Positions 52,781 through 63,046 of a stretch of DNA of 64,000 bases are shown here, in pieces. Position 1 is the stretch's first letter, and each line of letters opens with the position of its first letter. Source of the DNA: Alcaligenes ammonioxydans (GTDB lineage: Bacteria > Pseudomonadota > Gammaproteobacteria > Burkholderiales > Burkholderiaceae_B); the NCBI RefSeq assembly GCF_019343455.1, contig NZ_CP049362.1:496001-560000 (forward strand), given 5' to 3'. The notes under the pieces were generated by a model, which was given only the letters and a program-made list of their open reading frames with translations, made no database searches and had not been told where the DNA came from. The position numbers were made by a program, and so were the translations under genes.

Positions 52781-54850
52781 TTAATTGATGCGCATACCGG
52801 GCTGAGCGCCGGGGAATGGCTCCAGAATATAAATACCTTGATCGACGGCCTCATCCGCGTGGCTGGCTGCCAGAACCATACCTTCGGATACGCCAAACCG
52901 CATCTTGCGAGGAGCCAGGTTAGCCACCAGCACCGTCAGCTTGCCGATCAGATCCTCGGGCTGGTAGGCCGATTTGATGCCGGAGAACACTTGGCGCAAA
53001 CGACCTTCGCCCGCGTCCAGGCTCAGACGCAGCAGTTTGTCCGAACCGTCTACGGCCTCACAGCTGACGATTTTGGCAATGCGCAGGTCCACCTTGATGA
53101 AGTCCTTGATGTCGATGGTGTCGGCAATGGCTTCACCACCGGGCAGCACGACAGGGGCGGGTGGGGGAGCCAGCAGCTCATCGACCATGGCGCTGTCGAC
53201 GCGTTGCATCAGGTGTTTGAAGGGAGCGATGTGATCGGGCAGGGCGGCCACGTCATCCCATACAAAACTGCGGTCCAGGCCGAACAGTTCACGCGCCACG
53301 CGATCGGTCAGGGTAGGCAAAATGGCGGTCAGCATGACGGACAAGCCCTTGAAGCCAGCCAGGGTGCGCGAGCAAATGTCTTGCAGCGCATCTTTCTGGG
53401 CTTGTTCGGCAGTCGCAATGCCTTTAGCCATGACCCAGGGCTGCGCCGTATCAAAAGCCTGGTTGATGAGGTCGGCCTGAGCCATGATCTGGCGTACGGC
53501 ACGGCCGTACTCACGGCTTTCCAGATCGGCGCGGACTTTCTCGGCAACGTCCTTGAGCTGGTTTTGCAGCTCGGAGGTGTCACCCTGGTAAGCCAGCTTG
53601 CCATCAAAATGCTTGCTGATGAAGTTGGCGGCACGGCTGGCGATGTTGACGTATTTGCCAATCAGGTCGCTATTGACGCGGGCGATGAAGTCGTCAGGGT
53701 TGAAGTCCATGTCTTCAACGTGCGAGTTCAGCTTGGCGGCCATGTAATAGCGCATCCACTCGGCATCCATGCCCAGTTCCAGGTAGCGCAGGGGCGAAAT
53801 GCCCGTGCCACGGCTCTTGGACATTTTTTCGCCGCTAACCGTGATGAAACCGTGCACGTTCAGTGCGTCAGGCACTTTACGGCCGGAGAACTTCAGCATG
53901 GCAGGCCAGAACAGGGCGTGGAAGTACACGATGTCCTTGCCGATGAAGTGGACTTGCTCCGTGTTGCCTTCCGGGTCCAGCAAGGCATCAAAGTCCAGAC
54001 CTGCCTTGGCACAGTAGGCTTTCAGGGAAGCCAGGTAGCCAACAGGCGCGTCCAGCCAGACGTAGAAATATTTGCCGGGTGCATCCGGAATCGGGATGCC
54101 GTAATAGGGTTCGTCGCGGGAGATGTCCCAGTCGTTCAGGGAGGCCTCAGCACCTTCACCGGTACCCAGCCATTCGCGGGTCTTGCCTAATACTTCCGAT
54201 TGCAGGCGTGGCTTGCCCTGGGCGTTCTTGCCCGTGGTCCACTCTTGCAGGAAGGCCACGCAGCGCGGGTCGGACAGGCGAAAGAAGAAGTGTTCCGAGC
54301 TCTTTAGCACCGGACGCGCATTGGTCAGGGTGGAGTAAGGCTCGATCAGTTCGGTAGGGGCGTAGACCGCGCTACAGACTTCACAACTGTCGCCGTACTG
54401 GTCCTTGGCGTGACACTTGGGGCATTCGCCCTTGATGTAACGATCGGGCAGGAACATGCCTTTGACTGGGTCATAGAACTGTTCGATGGTGCGTGTATCG
54501 ATGAAACCGGCGCTTTTGAGCGTACGGTAGATATCCTGGGCCAGCTCGACGTTGTCTGGCGAGTCGGTACGGTGCCAGTGGTCAAACTTGATGTGAAAAC
54601 CGTTCAAATAGCTGGGGCGTTCCGCCGCAATCTTGTCAACCAGTTGCGCTGGGGTGATGCCCGCACTTTCTGCTTTAAGCATGATGGGAGCGCCATGAGC
54701 GTCATCCGCACATACAAAATGTACCGTATGTCCCGACATTCGCATGGACCGAACCCAGATGTCGGCCTGGATATATTCCATGATGTGGCCGATGTGAAAC
54801 GAGCCGTTGGCGTACGGCAGGGCAGTCGTAACAAATATCGTTCGTGACAT
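52781..54850 (-). CDS. metG: Methionyl-tRNA synthetase
   Basis: A 689-residue class I aminoacyl-tRNA synthetase of full length. '[14 protein letters not shown]' has the HIGH motif at residues 19-22, and '[11 protein letters not shown]' (KMSKS) is near residue 340. The four-Cys zinc knuckle is '[17 protein letters not shown]' near 145-161. Residues about 585-689 form the C-terminal tRNA-binding OB fold used in dimerisation. It is divergent from the mrp gene, with a small membrane-protein gene between. Confidence 0.98.
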   Translation of the reverse strand: MSRTIFVTTALPYANGSFHIGHIMEYIQADIWVRSMRMSGHTVHFVCADDAHGAPIMLKAESAGITPAQLVDKIAAERPSYLNGFHIKFDHWHRTDSPDNVELAQDIYRTLKSAGFIDTRTIEQFYDPVKGMFLPDRYIKGECPKCHAKDQYGDSCEVCSAVYAPTELIEPYSTLTNARPVLKSSEHFFFRLSDPRCVAFLQEWTTGKNAQGKPRLQSEVLGKTREWLGTGEGAEASLNDWDISRDEPYYGIPIPDAPGKYFYVWLDAPVGYLASLKAYCAKAGLDFDALLDPEGNTEQVHFIGKDIVYFHALFWPAMLKFSGRKVPDALNVHGFITVSGEKMSKSRGTGISPLRYLELGMDAEWMRYYMAAKLNSHVEDMDFNPDDFIARVNSDLIGKYVNIASRAANFISKHFDGKLAYQGDTSELQNQLKDVAEKVRADLESREYGRAVRQIMAQADLINQAFDTAQPWVMAKGIATAEQAQKDALQDICSRTLAGFKGLSVMLTAILPTLTDRVARELFGLDRSFVWDDVAALPDHIAPFKHLMQRVDSAMVDELLAPPPAPVVLPGGEAIADTIDIKDFIKVDLRIAKIVSCEAVDGSDKLLRLSLDAGEGRLRQVFSGIKSAYQPEDLIGKLTVLVANLAPRKMRFGVSEGMVLAASHADEAVDQGIYILEPFPGAQPGMRIN

Positions 54851-54975
54851 GACTTAACACAATAAAAGAGAAAGGGAACAAGGATTCTACGGTCTATTGC
54901 CCACTTGTGCTGCGCAAGACAGAGAAACGTACACGGGTCAAGCCCGATCAGGCAGTGTGAATCACACAAATGCAC

Positions 54976-55005
54976 ACACCCTGAGCCTTTGCGGACTCAG
55001 GGTGT
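54976..55005 (-). terminator. Hairpin after the small membrane-protein gene
   Basis: ACACCCTGAG and CTCAGGGTGT form a perfect 10-bp stem with a 10-base loop about 60 bp after the stop. The T content downstream is low. Confidence 0.5.
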
Positions 55006-55066
55006 TCGAAAGCCTACCTGTTCAGTGTTGCTGTTCGTCCAATACAGGATAAACAGTCAAGAACTG

Positions 55067-55324
55067 TTAAGGGATCTCGCGCATCTCTATGTCGGTCACA
55101 TCACGCGAACGGGGTGAGGACGACTGTCTGCTGGCAGTAGCGGGGCGGCGGCGCTGATCCCAATAGGCTTTGACACCGAAAGGACGGCCACTAATACGCG
55201 CCACAATGTATAAAATGCCGATCGCAATAGCAGTGGAAACCATGAAGATAAACGCCATGATTGCACCGAAAATTGTCAGCAAGACAAAGAGGGCTGTGCG
55301 GATAATCTGGTTAAATGTGTTCAT
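55067..55324 (-). CDS. Small membrane protein of unknown function
   Basis: An 85-residue protein with one long or two short hydrophobic helices (about residues 9-43, 'ALFVLLTIFGAIMAFIFMVS') and a basic, Ser/Arg-rich cytosolic tail ending 'TDIEMREIP'. I do not recognise the family by name. It lies upstream of metG on the same strand and is divergent from mrp. Confidence 0.75.
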   Translation of the reverse strand: MNTFNQIIRTALFVLLTIFGAIMAFIFMVSTAIAIGILYIVARISGRPFGVKAYWDQRRRPATASRQSSSPRSRDVTDIEMREIP

Positions 55325-55426
55325 AGGGTTAGTATGACATCATAAGTGTAAAAAAATTCCCCTTGAACCGCTAATTTTCTGGTTTAAAGGTATGGTGATG
55401 TTTCTTTATATCAAGGTTTTGGATAA

Positions 55427-56512
55427 ATGACAGTGAGTTCTGAGCGCGTGTTGCAAGCCCTGGCGAGTGTGACCGATCCCAACACGTTAAAGAAGTTATC
55501 GGTCGATGCGGGTCGATGCGAACTGAGCATTGACCAGAATCAGGTTGAACTGACCTTGCATCTGCCCTACACGGCTTATGACATACAGGGTCAACTGCGT
55601 GAACGCATTGAGCAGGCCTTGGCAGGCGTGGGTGCCACCCTGTCCAAGTTGCACCTGAATCCGCGCATTGGCGTGCATGCTGTGCAGGAGGGCCTGCGCC
55701 CCATGCCCAATATCCGCAACATTATTGCGGTGTCATCGGGCAAGGGCGGCGTGGGTAAAAGCACCACCTCGGTGAACTTGGCCTTGGCCCTGCATATGCA
55801 AGGTGCCCGGGTCGGACTGCTCGATGCGGATATTTATGGCCCCAGCGTGCCCACGATGCTCGGTTTGCACGAGCGTCCCCGTAGCGCAGACGGCAAGATG
55901 ATGGAGCCGCTGATCGGCCATGGTCTGCAGGCGAACTCCATCGGCTTTCTGCTGGACGAAGACGCTCCTGCAATCTGGCGGGGCCCGATGGCCACTCAAG
56001 CCTTGACCCAATTGCTGACACAGACGCGCTGGGACAACCTGGATTACCTGATTATCGACATGCCTCCCGGGACCGGTGACATTGCCCTGACCCTGTCTCA
56101 GAAAGTACCGTTGACTGGTGCGGTCATTGTCACCACGCCTCAGGATCTGGCGCTGGTGGATGCCAAACGAGGCTTGAAGATGTTCCAGAAGGTCAATGTG
56201 CCTGTGCTGGGCATTGTGGAGAACATGTCGGTTCATATCTGCTCGAACTGTGGTCACGCTGACCCGGTATTCGGTCAGCATGGTGGCCGCGATATGGCCA
56301 GCCAGTACAACGTGCCCTGGCTGGGTGCCTTGCCCTTGGCAATGAGTATTCGTGCGCAGACCGACTCCGGAACACCTACCGTCATTGCCAATGCGGACAG
56401 CCCCGAGGCCCGCCTGTATCACGAGATTGCCAATCGCGTGTCGGCCAACGTGTCTCAGTTGCCACCTGATACGTCGGGGCAGCGCCCCAAGGTTGTTCCC
56501 CGTCCTCTTTGA
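55427..56512 (+). CDS. mrp: Iron-sulfur cluster carrier protein Mrp/ApbC
   Basis: A 361-residue cytosolic P-loop ATPase that carries and inserts Fe-S clusters. The N-terminal MIP18-like (DUF59) domain covers residues about 5-90. The deviant Walker A is 'VSSGKGGVGKSTTSVNLALAL', and the cluster-binding CxxC is in 'VHICSNCGHADPVF'. It is divergent from metG, a neighbourhood seen widely in proteobacteria. Confidence 0.97.
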   Translation: MTVSSERVLQALASVTDPNTLKKLSVDAGRCELSIDQNQVELTLHLPYTAYDIQGQLRERIEQALAGVGATLSKLHLNPRIGVHAVQEGLRPMPNIRNIIAVSSGKGGVGKSTTSVNLALALHMQGARVGLLDADIYGPSVPTMLGLHERPRSADGKMMEPLIGHGLQANSIGFLLDEDAPAIWRGPMATQALTQLLTQTRWDNLDYLIIDMPPGTGDIALTLSQKVPLTGAVIVTTPQDLALVDAKRGLKMFQKVNVPVLGIVENMSVHICSNCGHADPVFGQHGGRDMASQYNVPWLGALPLAMSIRAQTDSGTPTVIANADSPEARLYHEIANRVSANVSQLPPDTSGQRPKVVPRPL

Positions 56513-56518
56513 GCACGT

Positions 56519-58297
56519 ATGCGCAAATCCGGCTTTTGCCTGCTGTTCTCAATGGTCCTGAGCCCTGGTGCCTGGGCGCAATCGTCTGTCCCTGAGGTCA
56601 TTATTGATCCAGGGGGCGTGCCGCCCCAGGCCCTCAAGGAAATCCAGCGTGCAGTCGGTGCGATCACACGGCTGGCTGAGGACCAGGATCTTGGGGAGGT
56701 CACGCGCTTGCGTCGCCGGGCGCATGACGCGACTGTTTCTGCCTTGCAGACGCAGGGCTACTTTGATTCCGTGGTCACCCTGGAAGTGGGGGAGGACGCG
56801 GGCGGAGAATACTGGGACATCATTATCCGTCCCGGGGAGCTCACGCGGGTGCGTGATGTCAATCTGGATTTCAAAGGCAAGATTCAGGAGCCGGAGTATG
56901 AGGTGCGCCTTGAAGGCATCAAGGCCAGCTTCCCCCTGAAAAAAAACGATCCGTTTCTCAATTCGGTCTGGTCGTCGGCCAAGGCTGATTTGCTTGAAAG
57001 CGTGCAGCGCCAGGATTTTTATTACGCGCGTTATGTGGACACGCGGGCCACTGTCTACGCCGATGAAAGTGTGGCCGATCTGTCCTTGAAGGTGGACAGT
57101 GGGCCGCGGGTTCGCATGGGGCCGCTGGAGATGACGGGGCTAAAACGGGTACCGCAGTCCCTGGTGGATCGGTATGTGCGTTACACCCCCGGCGACCCCT
57201 ACGATCAGGACAAGCTCGATGAGTGGCAGCAGTCCCTGGCTTCCACCACGTTTTTCCGGGGGGCTTTTGTTACCTTGAATCAGGATGCCAGCAAGAAAAA
57301 AGAGCTGCCTGATGGGGACGTGGAATTGCCCGTTCAGGTGCGGGTCACGGAGGCGCCTTCCAAGCAGTTTACGGGCTCTTTGGGGGTGGACAGTGACCAC
57401 GGTTTGCGAGTTGAAGGCCTGTATCGGAAAAATATTGTGTTTGGCCTGCCTGTTTGGACAGAGGCGGGCATTGGCGTGGATAAAAAGCGTCAGCGTGCTT
57501 TTTATGACGTCCATCTGCCGCCGACGCTGCGCGGCTATAAAAACAGTTTTGGGCTTTTGTACGACCGCTCTGACATTGAGGGTCTGGATACGCAGCGCGC
57601 CGCCGTGGGCTGGAAACTGCGGCAGGAGCGCAAGGCAGCAGGTAATAGTCGGGTCGAGTACGAGACCGAGTGGGGCTTGCTGGGGGCCTGGGATAAAACC
57701 CAGATCATCGGTTTGCCGACCCGTGAAACACCGTCTGCGATTGCAACCTGGCAGTGGCTGCGTCGTGACGTGGACAAGAAATACGATCCACGAGACGGTA
57801 ATCTGATCGACTTTGGCCTGGGAGCCGGTATCACGCTGGATCGAGGCGAGCGCTTCTACCGCAGCAACTTGCGCTTGCAGCAATGGTGGCCCATCGGAGA
57901 TCGGGATGTCTTGTCCATACGGGGCGAAGTCGGCAAAGTGTGGGGCATGACGGATCGGACGCCGCCGGATTTCGGTTATCGCACCGGGGGCGCACGCAGT
58001 ATCCGGGGCTACAAATATCAAAGTATTGGTCTGCAACGCGGCGAGGCTGTGATTGGTGCGCCTGCCATGGCAGTTGCCAGTGTGGAATATACGCACTTTT
58101 TCACCAGCATGTATGGCATGCGGGCGTTTGTGGACGTGGGCGATGCCGCTCCCAGCTTTGGTGATATGAATTTAGCCTGGGGTTACGGTCTGGGGGCTGT
58201 GGTTCGTACTCCAGCCGGGCCCTTCAATCTTGATCTGGCCTATGGTCAGCGAGACAGGCGTGTCCGTTTGAGCTTTTCTTTGGGAATCGCATTTTAA
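56519..58297 (+). CDS. tamA: Translocation and assembly module outer-membrane component TamA
   Basis: A 592-residue Omp85-family protein with signal peptide ('MRKSGFCLLFSMVLSPGAWAQ'). Three POTRA domains cover about residues 22-275, and a 16-strand barrel follows, with the Omp85 lid-lock motif seen as 'GGARSIRGYKYQSIGL' and the final strand 'DRRVRLSFSLGIAF'. It works with TamB in placing outer-membrane proteins and in lipid transport. Its last base is the first base of tamB, so the two are tightly coupled. Confidence 0.95.
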   Translation: MRKSGFCLLFSMVLSPGAWAQSSVPEVIIDPGGVPPQALKEIQRAVGAITRLAEDQDLGEVTRLRRRAHDATVSALQTQGYFDSVVTLEVGEDAGGEYWDIIIRPGELTRVRDVNLDFKGKIQEPEYEVRLEGIKASFPLKKNDPFLNSVWSSAKADLLESVQRQDFYYARYVDTRATVYADESVADLSLKVDSGPRVRMGPLEMTGLKRVPQSLVDRYVRYTPGDPYDQDKLDEWQQSLASTTFFRGAFVTLNQDASKKKELPDGDVELPVQVRVTEAPSKQFTGSLGVDSDHGLRVEGLYRKNIVFGLPVWTEAGIGVDKKRQRAFYDVHLPPTLRGYKNSFGLLYDRSDIEGLDTQRAAVGWKLRQERKAAGNSRVEYETEWGLLGAWDKTQIIGLPTRETPSAIATWQWLRRDVDKKYDPRDGNLIDFGLGAGITLDRGERFYRSNLRLQQWWPIGDRDVLSIRGEVGKVWGMTDRTPPDFGYRTGGARSIRGYKYQSIGLQRGEAVIGAPAMAVASVEYTHFFTSMYGMRAFVDVGDAAPSFGDMNLAWGYGLGAVVRTPAGPFNLDLAYGQRDRRVRLSFSLGIAF

Positions 58298-61200
58298 TGG
58301 CCTGGGTTCGGCGCTGGTTCCGGTATTTCGCCTTATGGGGCATCCCTTTCATTGTGGTTGCCCTGCTGTTGGTGTGCGGCTTTTTGTACTGGGTATTGGC
58401 CAGTCAGGTGGGGACACGCTGGGCGCTGCGCACGGCTTTGCCTTATGTACAAGGCAGCGCGCAAGGTGTGCGCGGAACCATCTGGGATGGGCTGAGCATC
58501 GATCATTTGGTGTTGGGCTTGCCCGATACTCATATCGATATCGAGCGTTTGCGCCTGGAGGCTAACTGGGACGAATTGTGGGACCGCCGCTTGCATGTGG
58601 TGGAGTTAAGTGCCCATAAAGTAGATGTGGCCTTGAGCACGTCGGATGCGCCCAAGTCTGATGAACCGTTCAAAATGCCGCAGCTGCCGGTCAGTATTGC
58701 GGTAGACAAGCTGGCACTTGGCCAGTTTTTGTTGTCCCAGGATGGCACCCCCTTGCCCGTGGCCCTAGCGGACTTGTCCTCGGCGCTGGCGCTGGAGTCG
58801 GACCGTGCGCAGCTACGCCTATACGATTTGATGGTGGCCAACGAGTCCATTCGTGCCGGCTTTCAAGGCGAGGTGGAGCTGGCGGGCTTGGAGGCGCCCT
58901 ACCCGGCACGAGCTGATATACAAATTATTGCGCGTGGTTTAACTGCAGAGTCGCCCATTTGTGCCAAGCAGTATCTGCCCGCTTATGCGCAGCCTCACAA
59001 AACCAGCGCACCCGCGACAAAATCAGCCCCCGCTGATTCGTCCCGCAACGTGACTGGCTCTGCCAGCGCAGCGCCCGCTACCGCGCAAACCTCAGTCAAG
59101 GCGACGGAAACGTCCGCCAGCCCGTCTGTTGACTCAAAGGGAGCGTCAGCGGCTCAGGGTGCAGCCGCTCCCGAGCAGCACCATGATGCTCAGGGCGCTG
59201 CGGGGCTGATCCGTTCTGCACCGTCAAACGGTACAGGCGTGGTGCTTGACGAGCGTATCAAGGAGCCGGTTGCTGTTCCTGAGCCCGAGCCCTTGCCTGA
59301 TTGTGTGGTGAATGCTCAGATCAAGCTGGATGGCTCTTTGGAGCAAGCGACCTTGTCCCTCACGGGGCAGGGTCAGGGCTACAGCCTGGATGTTCAGGCA
59401 GATTTGAGCCCCTTGGCTTCCGTGCCGGTCAGGCAGGCTCAGCTGGCGGTGAAGTTACCGGATGAATCCACGCTGGACGCGGACTTTACCTGGGACGCCA
59501 CGCAGGACAGCGGGCACGTTCAGGACCATTTCAAAGGCCAGTTCCGCAGCGATAAGCTGGATTTACACGCCTTGTTGGGCGATGTTCTGCCCGATGCATT
59601 GATCAATACGCAAGGCCAGTTCGATGTGGTGCTGGCCGATAAAGAACAATTGCTCCGGGCAGATGTAGACATCCAGCTTTTGCAGGGTAGCCGTTGGAAC
59701 AGGCAACCCGCTCTGGGACAGATCAAGGCCAAGGCGTCCGCGCCGGCTCAACCAGGTCAGCCCGACTGGTGGCGTTTGCTGAATGTCTCCGAGGTGCTTA
59801 CGGATATGAAAGTGGGAGACAACCAGGTCCAGCTAAAAGGGGGGTTCGGCATGTCGGGTAAAGCCGAACTGGATTTGCTGGCCCGTATCCCACGCGCCGA
59901 GCAATTATGGCCTGGACTGGAGTTGGGCAAGGCGTCGGTACAAGGCCAATTGCGCGGGGACATCGCCCGTCATGTTTTGCAGTTAACTGCCCAGTACGAT
60001 CTGGGCGGCAAGGCGAAAGGGCAGTTGGGTCAAGGTCTGGCCGAGGCGGATCTGGCCTTGGAAGGCGGCTGGCACTTTGCGGAACAGGGCCAGGCGGCAT
60101 ACTGGGACGGAAAAGTCAGTCGGCTGGTAGCCGATCATGCCGGTGTGGCACTGCGTTTGCAGTCCGCTCTTCCTGTACGCTTTACCGATGCGTTGCGGGC
60201 GCCCAAGACTCCCGCTCTGGAAACACAGGTTCGTTCTGGGGATCAAGACAGGACAGGCACCACCGCTCAGCAGGCGGCTGGGTTGGCGAAGAATGAGACG
60301 GCGTTGTCAACGTCGGATGAGGCGGCAGCACAGGCTGTCGCACAGCGAGAAGCCGGGTCACCAGCGCAAGCCAAACCCGGCCAGACGGATAAGGCGGGCA
60401 CCCGCTCAGACAACGCCGGCAGGACATCGCAGGCTTCCGAGCCATTGGCTCCCTGGTCGGTTCGGGTTGGAGCTGCTACGGTGAGTACGTCTGTTGACGG
60501 AGAGTCGTGGATCAATCTACGGCACCAGGAATCCAGCTACCAGCCCGGCCAATGGGCCAGCCGCGGCGAGGTCCTGGACTTGGTGTTGTCCGAGCCCCGT
60601 ATTGCCCGTTTGCTGCGCAAGGTGGGCATAGAGGAAAACACAGACAAAGACCAAGGGGGTGTCAGGATTGTCAAGCACAAGAAAACCCAGCCCCCGGAGA
60701 TTGATCTTCAGGCGCGTTGGGATCTGAAGTTTGCCGGCGCTTTGTCGGGGCAGTTGCGTGTAGACCGTGTGGCCGGTGATGTGCAGGTCTTTGCTGATCC
60801 GCCCACCTCCCTGGGTCTGCAAGACCTGAGCGTTGTCGTCAACGCTAAGCCCGTCTCGGCCACCAGCAGTCGCCTGGATGCTCAACTGGACCTGCGTACC
60901 AAGGAAATGGGCTATTTGACCGCCAAGGCGCAGACGCAGATTCATGGGCTGGTCTTGAATGAAAACGATCGTAAAACCGTCAGCATTCAGGCCAATATTG
61001 ATGATTTGAGCTGGACACGCCTGTTCCTGGGCGATGCCATGGAGTTGGGCGGGCGTTTGAATGCGGACGTCAATATTGATGTGGGCGCCAAATGGGCCTG
61101 GACCAGCCGGGGCACAGTAACGGGGCGCGAGCTGCGCTTTACCCGACTCGATGACGGTATTCGCCTGATTGACGGTGAGCTGGATGCCCGTTTTGATGGC

Positions 61201-62346
61201 GATGTCTTCAGGCTGGAGTCCTTGACCTTTCCCGCTCGTTTACGCGTGGAGCCCCAGGAGTGGCGTACGGCGACCTGGTTGAAAGAAAGCCCGGATGCCA
61301 AGGATGGCAAGCTGACTGTTGCGGGCCAGTGGAACCTGAGCACCCAGCAGGGAGCGTTTGATGTTGATATTTTCCGCTTCCCCATTTTGCAGCGTTCCGA
61401 TCGTTACGCCATGATTTCCGGCAATATCAATCTGGACATGGAACTGCCCCGCATTGCCATTACTGGCAAGGTGGTGGCGGATGCTGGCTGGTTCAATCTG
61501 GACATGTTGGGCGGCATTCCCACCGTAGACAGCGATGTGGTGATTGTGCGGGCCGGTGATGAGCCTGCCGCTGAGCCATCTGCCGCCACGACGGACATGA
61601 GCCTGCAAATTGATGTCGATCTGGGACCCCGTTTTTACCTGACTGGTTATGGCGTGAACTCGGGTCTGGTGGGCAGTCTGAGAATCACCATGATGGACGG
61701 CAAACTGACGGGTATCGGGGCCTTGCGCACTCGGGGTGGGCGGATCGAACTGTATGGGCAGAAACTGTTGCTCAGACGCGGTACGGTGACGTTTCAGGGC
61801 GATATCACCTCTCCGATCCTGGACATTGAAGCCTTGCGTACCGGCCAGGCTGTAGAGGCAGGTGTTAAGGTAGTGGGGACGGCCCGCAAACCCCGAATCG
61901 ACTTGGTGTCCTATCCAGAAGTCAGCGAGGTTGAAAAACTGTCCTGGTTGCTGCTGGGCCATGGCCCGGATGACTCCGGTGGTGATATGGCGTTGCTGCT
62001 CAGTGTAGGCACTTCCTTTCTGGGAGATGGCGAGCCTTTCTACCGCAAGTTCGGTATTGATGAGGTGTCCATGCGCTCGGGCGATCTGGGCAGTGCGGGC
62101 AGCATCTTGCCGGTGGAAAGTGTGGTCAAATCCCTGAACAGCGGCACCAGCAACGAAGAGCGCAAGTTCATTGCCATTACCAAGGCATTGACGGCTGATT
62201 TTTCGGTCAGCCTGGAGCAGGCCATGGCCGATACCGGCACCGTGGGTCGGGCCAGTTACCGCCTGGCACGGGGCCTGACCGCTGAAGTCAGTATCGGCAC
62301 CGTCAATGGTCTGGCCCTGATTTACCGCTGGTTCTCGAAGGATTGA
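58297..62346 (+). CDS. tamB: Translocation and assembly module inner-membrane component TamB
   Basis: A 1349-residue AsmA-like, DUF490 protein: one N-terminal helix (about residues 12-35), a long periplasmic beta-taco, and the C-terminal DUF490 domain ('LKLTGIGALRTRGGRIELYGQ' to 'GLALIYRWFSKD'). It bridges inner and outer membranes with TamA. Two Ala/Ser/Thr/Gln-rich, probably disordered inserts stand out at about residues 237-332 and 634-720. Cys222 and Cys336 flank the first one; the only other cysteine is Cys27 in the membrane helix. Confidence 0.95.
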   Translation: MAWVRRWFRYFALWGIPFIVVALLLVCGFLYWVLASQVGTRWALRTALPYVQGSAQGVRGTIWDGLSIDHLVLGLPDTHIDIERLRLEANWDELWDRRLHVVELSAHKVDVALSTSDAPKSDEPFKMPQLPVSIAVDKLALGQFLLSQDGTPLPVALADLSSALALESDRAQLRLYDLMVANESIRAGFQGEVELAGLEAPYPARADIQIIARGLTAESPICAKQYLPAYAQPHKTSAPATKSAPADSSRNVTGSASAAPATAQTSVKATETSASPSVDSKGASAAQGAAAPEQHHDAQGAAGLIRSAPSNGTGVVLDERIKEPVAVPEPEPLPDCVVNAQIKLDGSLEQATLSLTGQGQGYSLDVQADLSPLASVPVRQAQLAVKLPDESTLDADFTWDATQDSGHVQDHFKGQFRSDKLDLHALLGDVLPDALINTQGQFDVVLADKEQLLRADVDIQLLQGSRWNRQPALGQIKAKASAPAQPGQPDWWRLLNVSEVLTDMKVGDNQVQLKGGFGMSGKAELDLLARIPRAEQLWPGLELGKASVQGQLRGDIARHVLQLTAQYDLGGKAKGQLGQGLAEADLALEGGWHFAEQGQAAYWDGKVSRLVADHAGVALRLQSALPVRFTDALRAPKTPALETQVRSGDQDRTGTTAQQAAGLAKNETALSTSDEAAAQAVAQREAGSPAQAKPGQTDKAGTRSDNAGRTSQASEPLAPWSVRVGAATVSTSVDGESWINLRHQESSYQPGQWASRGEVLDLVLSEPRIARLLRKVGIEENTDKDQGGVRIVKHKKTQPPEIDLQARWDLKFAGALSGQLRVDRVAGDVQVFADPPTSLGLQDLSVVVNAKPVSATSSRLDAQLDLRTKEMGYLTAKAQTQIHGLVLNENDRKTVSIQANIDDLSWTRLFLGDAMELGGRLNADVNIDVGAKWAWTSRGTVTGRELRFTRLDDGIRLIDGELDARFDGDVFRLESLTFPARLRVEPQEWRTATWLKESPDAKDGKLTVAGQWNLSTQQGAFDVDIFRFPILQRSDRYAMISGNINLDMELPRIAITGKVVADAGWFNLDMLGGIPTVDSDVVIVRAGDEPAAEPSAATTDMSLQIDVDLGPRFYLTGYGVNSGLVGSLRITMMDGKLTGIGALRTRGGRIELYGQKLLLRRGTVTFQGDITSPILDIEALRTGQAVEAGVKVVGTARKPRIDLVSYPEVSEVEKLSWLLLGHGPDDSGGDMALLLSVGTSFLGDGEPFYRKFGIDEVSMRSGDLGSAGSILPVESVVKSLNSGTSNEERKFIAITKALTADFSVSLEQAMADTGTVGRASYRLARGLTAEVSIGTVNGLALIYRWFSKD

Positions 62347-62473
62347 GGCGGACTTGTCTGGCGCAAAGCGGACAGGCAATTGTGGTGCAAAGACAAATTT
62401 GCATCGCAGTTGCCTTGTGCAAGTCTCTAAACGATAAAATAACCGGTTACTGATTTAAGGCGGCTAATTTCTT

Positions 62474-63037
62474 ATGAGTATCAAAAGCGACCGTTGGATT
62501 CGGCGGGCTGCTGCCCAAGGCATGATCGAGCCTTTCGAGCCAGGCCAGGTGCGCAGTGTGGACGGTCAGCGCATCGTCAGCTACGGCACTAGCAGCTATG
62601 GTTACGATGTGCGCTGTGCCAACGAATTCAAGATTTTTACCAACATCAACTCGACCATCGTCGACCCCAAGGCGTTTGATGAAAAGTCCTTTGTGGATTT
62701 TGTCGGTGATGTGTGCATTATCCCGCCCAACTCCTTCGCTCTGGCCCGCACGGTTGAATACTTTCGTATTCCCCGCAGTGTGCTGACGATGTGTCTGGGC
62801 AAAAGCACCTATGCCCGTTGCGGCATCATTGTGAACGTGACCCCGCTGGAACCCGAATGGGAAGGCCATGTCACGCTGGAGTTTTCCAACACCACTCCGC
62901 TGCCCGCCAAGATTTACGCGGGGGAAGGGTGTGCCCAGATGCTGTTCTTTGAAAGCGATGAAGTGTGCGAAGTCTCGTACCGCGACCGTGGCGGTAAATA
63001 TCAAGGTCAGCTGGGCGTCACCTTGCCCCGTACCTAG
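62474..63037 (+). CDS. dcd: dCTP deaminase
   Basis: A 187-residue trimeric enzyme converting dCTP to dUTP for thymidylate synthesis. '[22 protein letters not shown]', '[31 protein letters not shown]' and '[26 protein letters not shown]' are the conserved active-site and lid segments (E138-region and S/R nucleotide contacts). It starts 128 bp after tamB and 9 bp before the decarboxylase gene. Confidence 0.97.
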   Translation: MSIKSDRWIRRAAAQGMIEPFEPGQVRSVDGQRIVSYGTSSYGYDVRCANEFKIFTNINSTIVDPKAFDEKSFVDFVGDVCIIPPNSFALARTVEYFRIPRSVLTMCLGKSTYARCGIIVNVTPLEPEWEGHVTLEFSNTTPLPAKIYAGEGCAQMLFFESDEVCEVSYRDRGGKYQGQLGVTLPRT

Positions 63038-63046
63038 GAGTTCTGG

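Noticed and set aside
52745..54190. 481-codon open frame antisense to metG
   Set aside because: Same reason: metG is unmistakable on the other strand, and the frame runs through its terminator.
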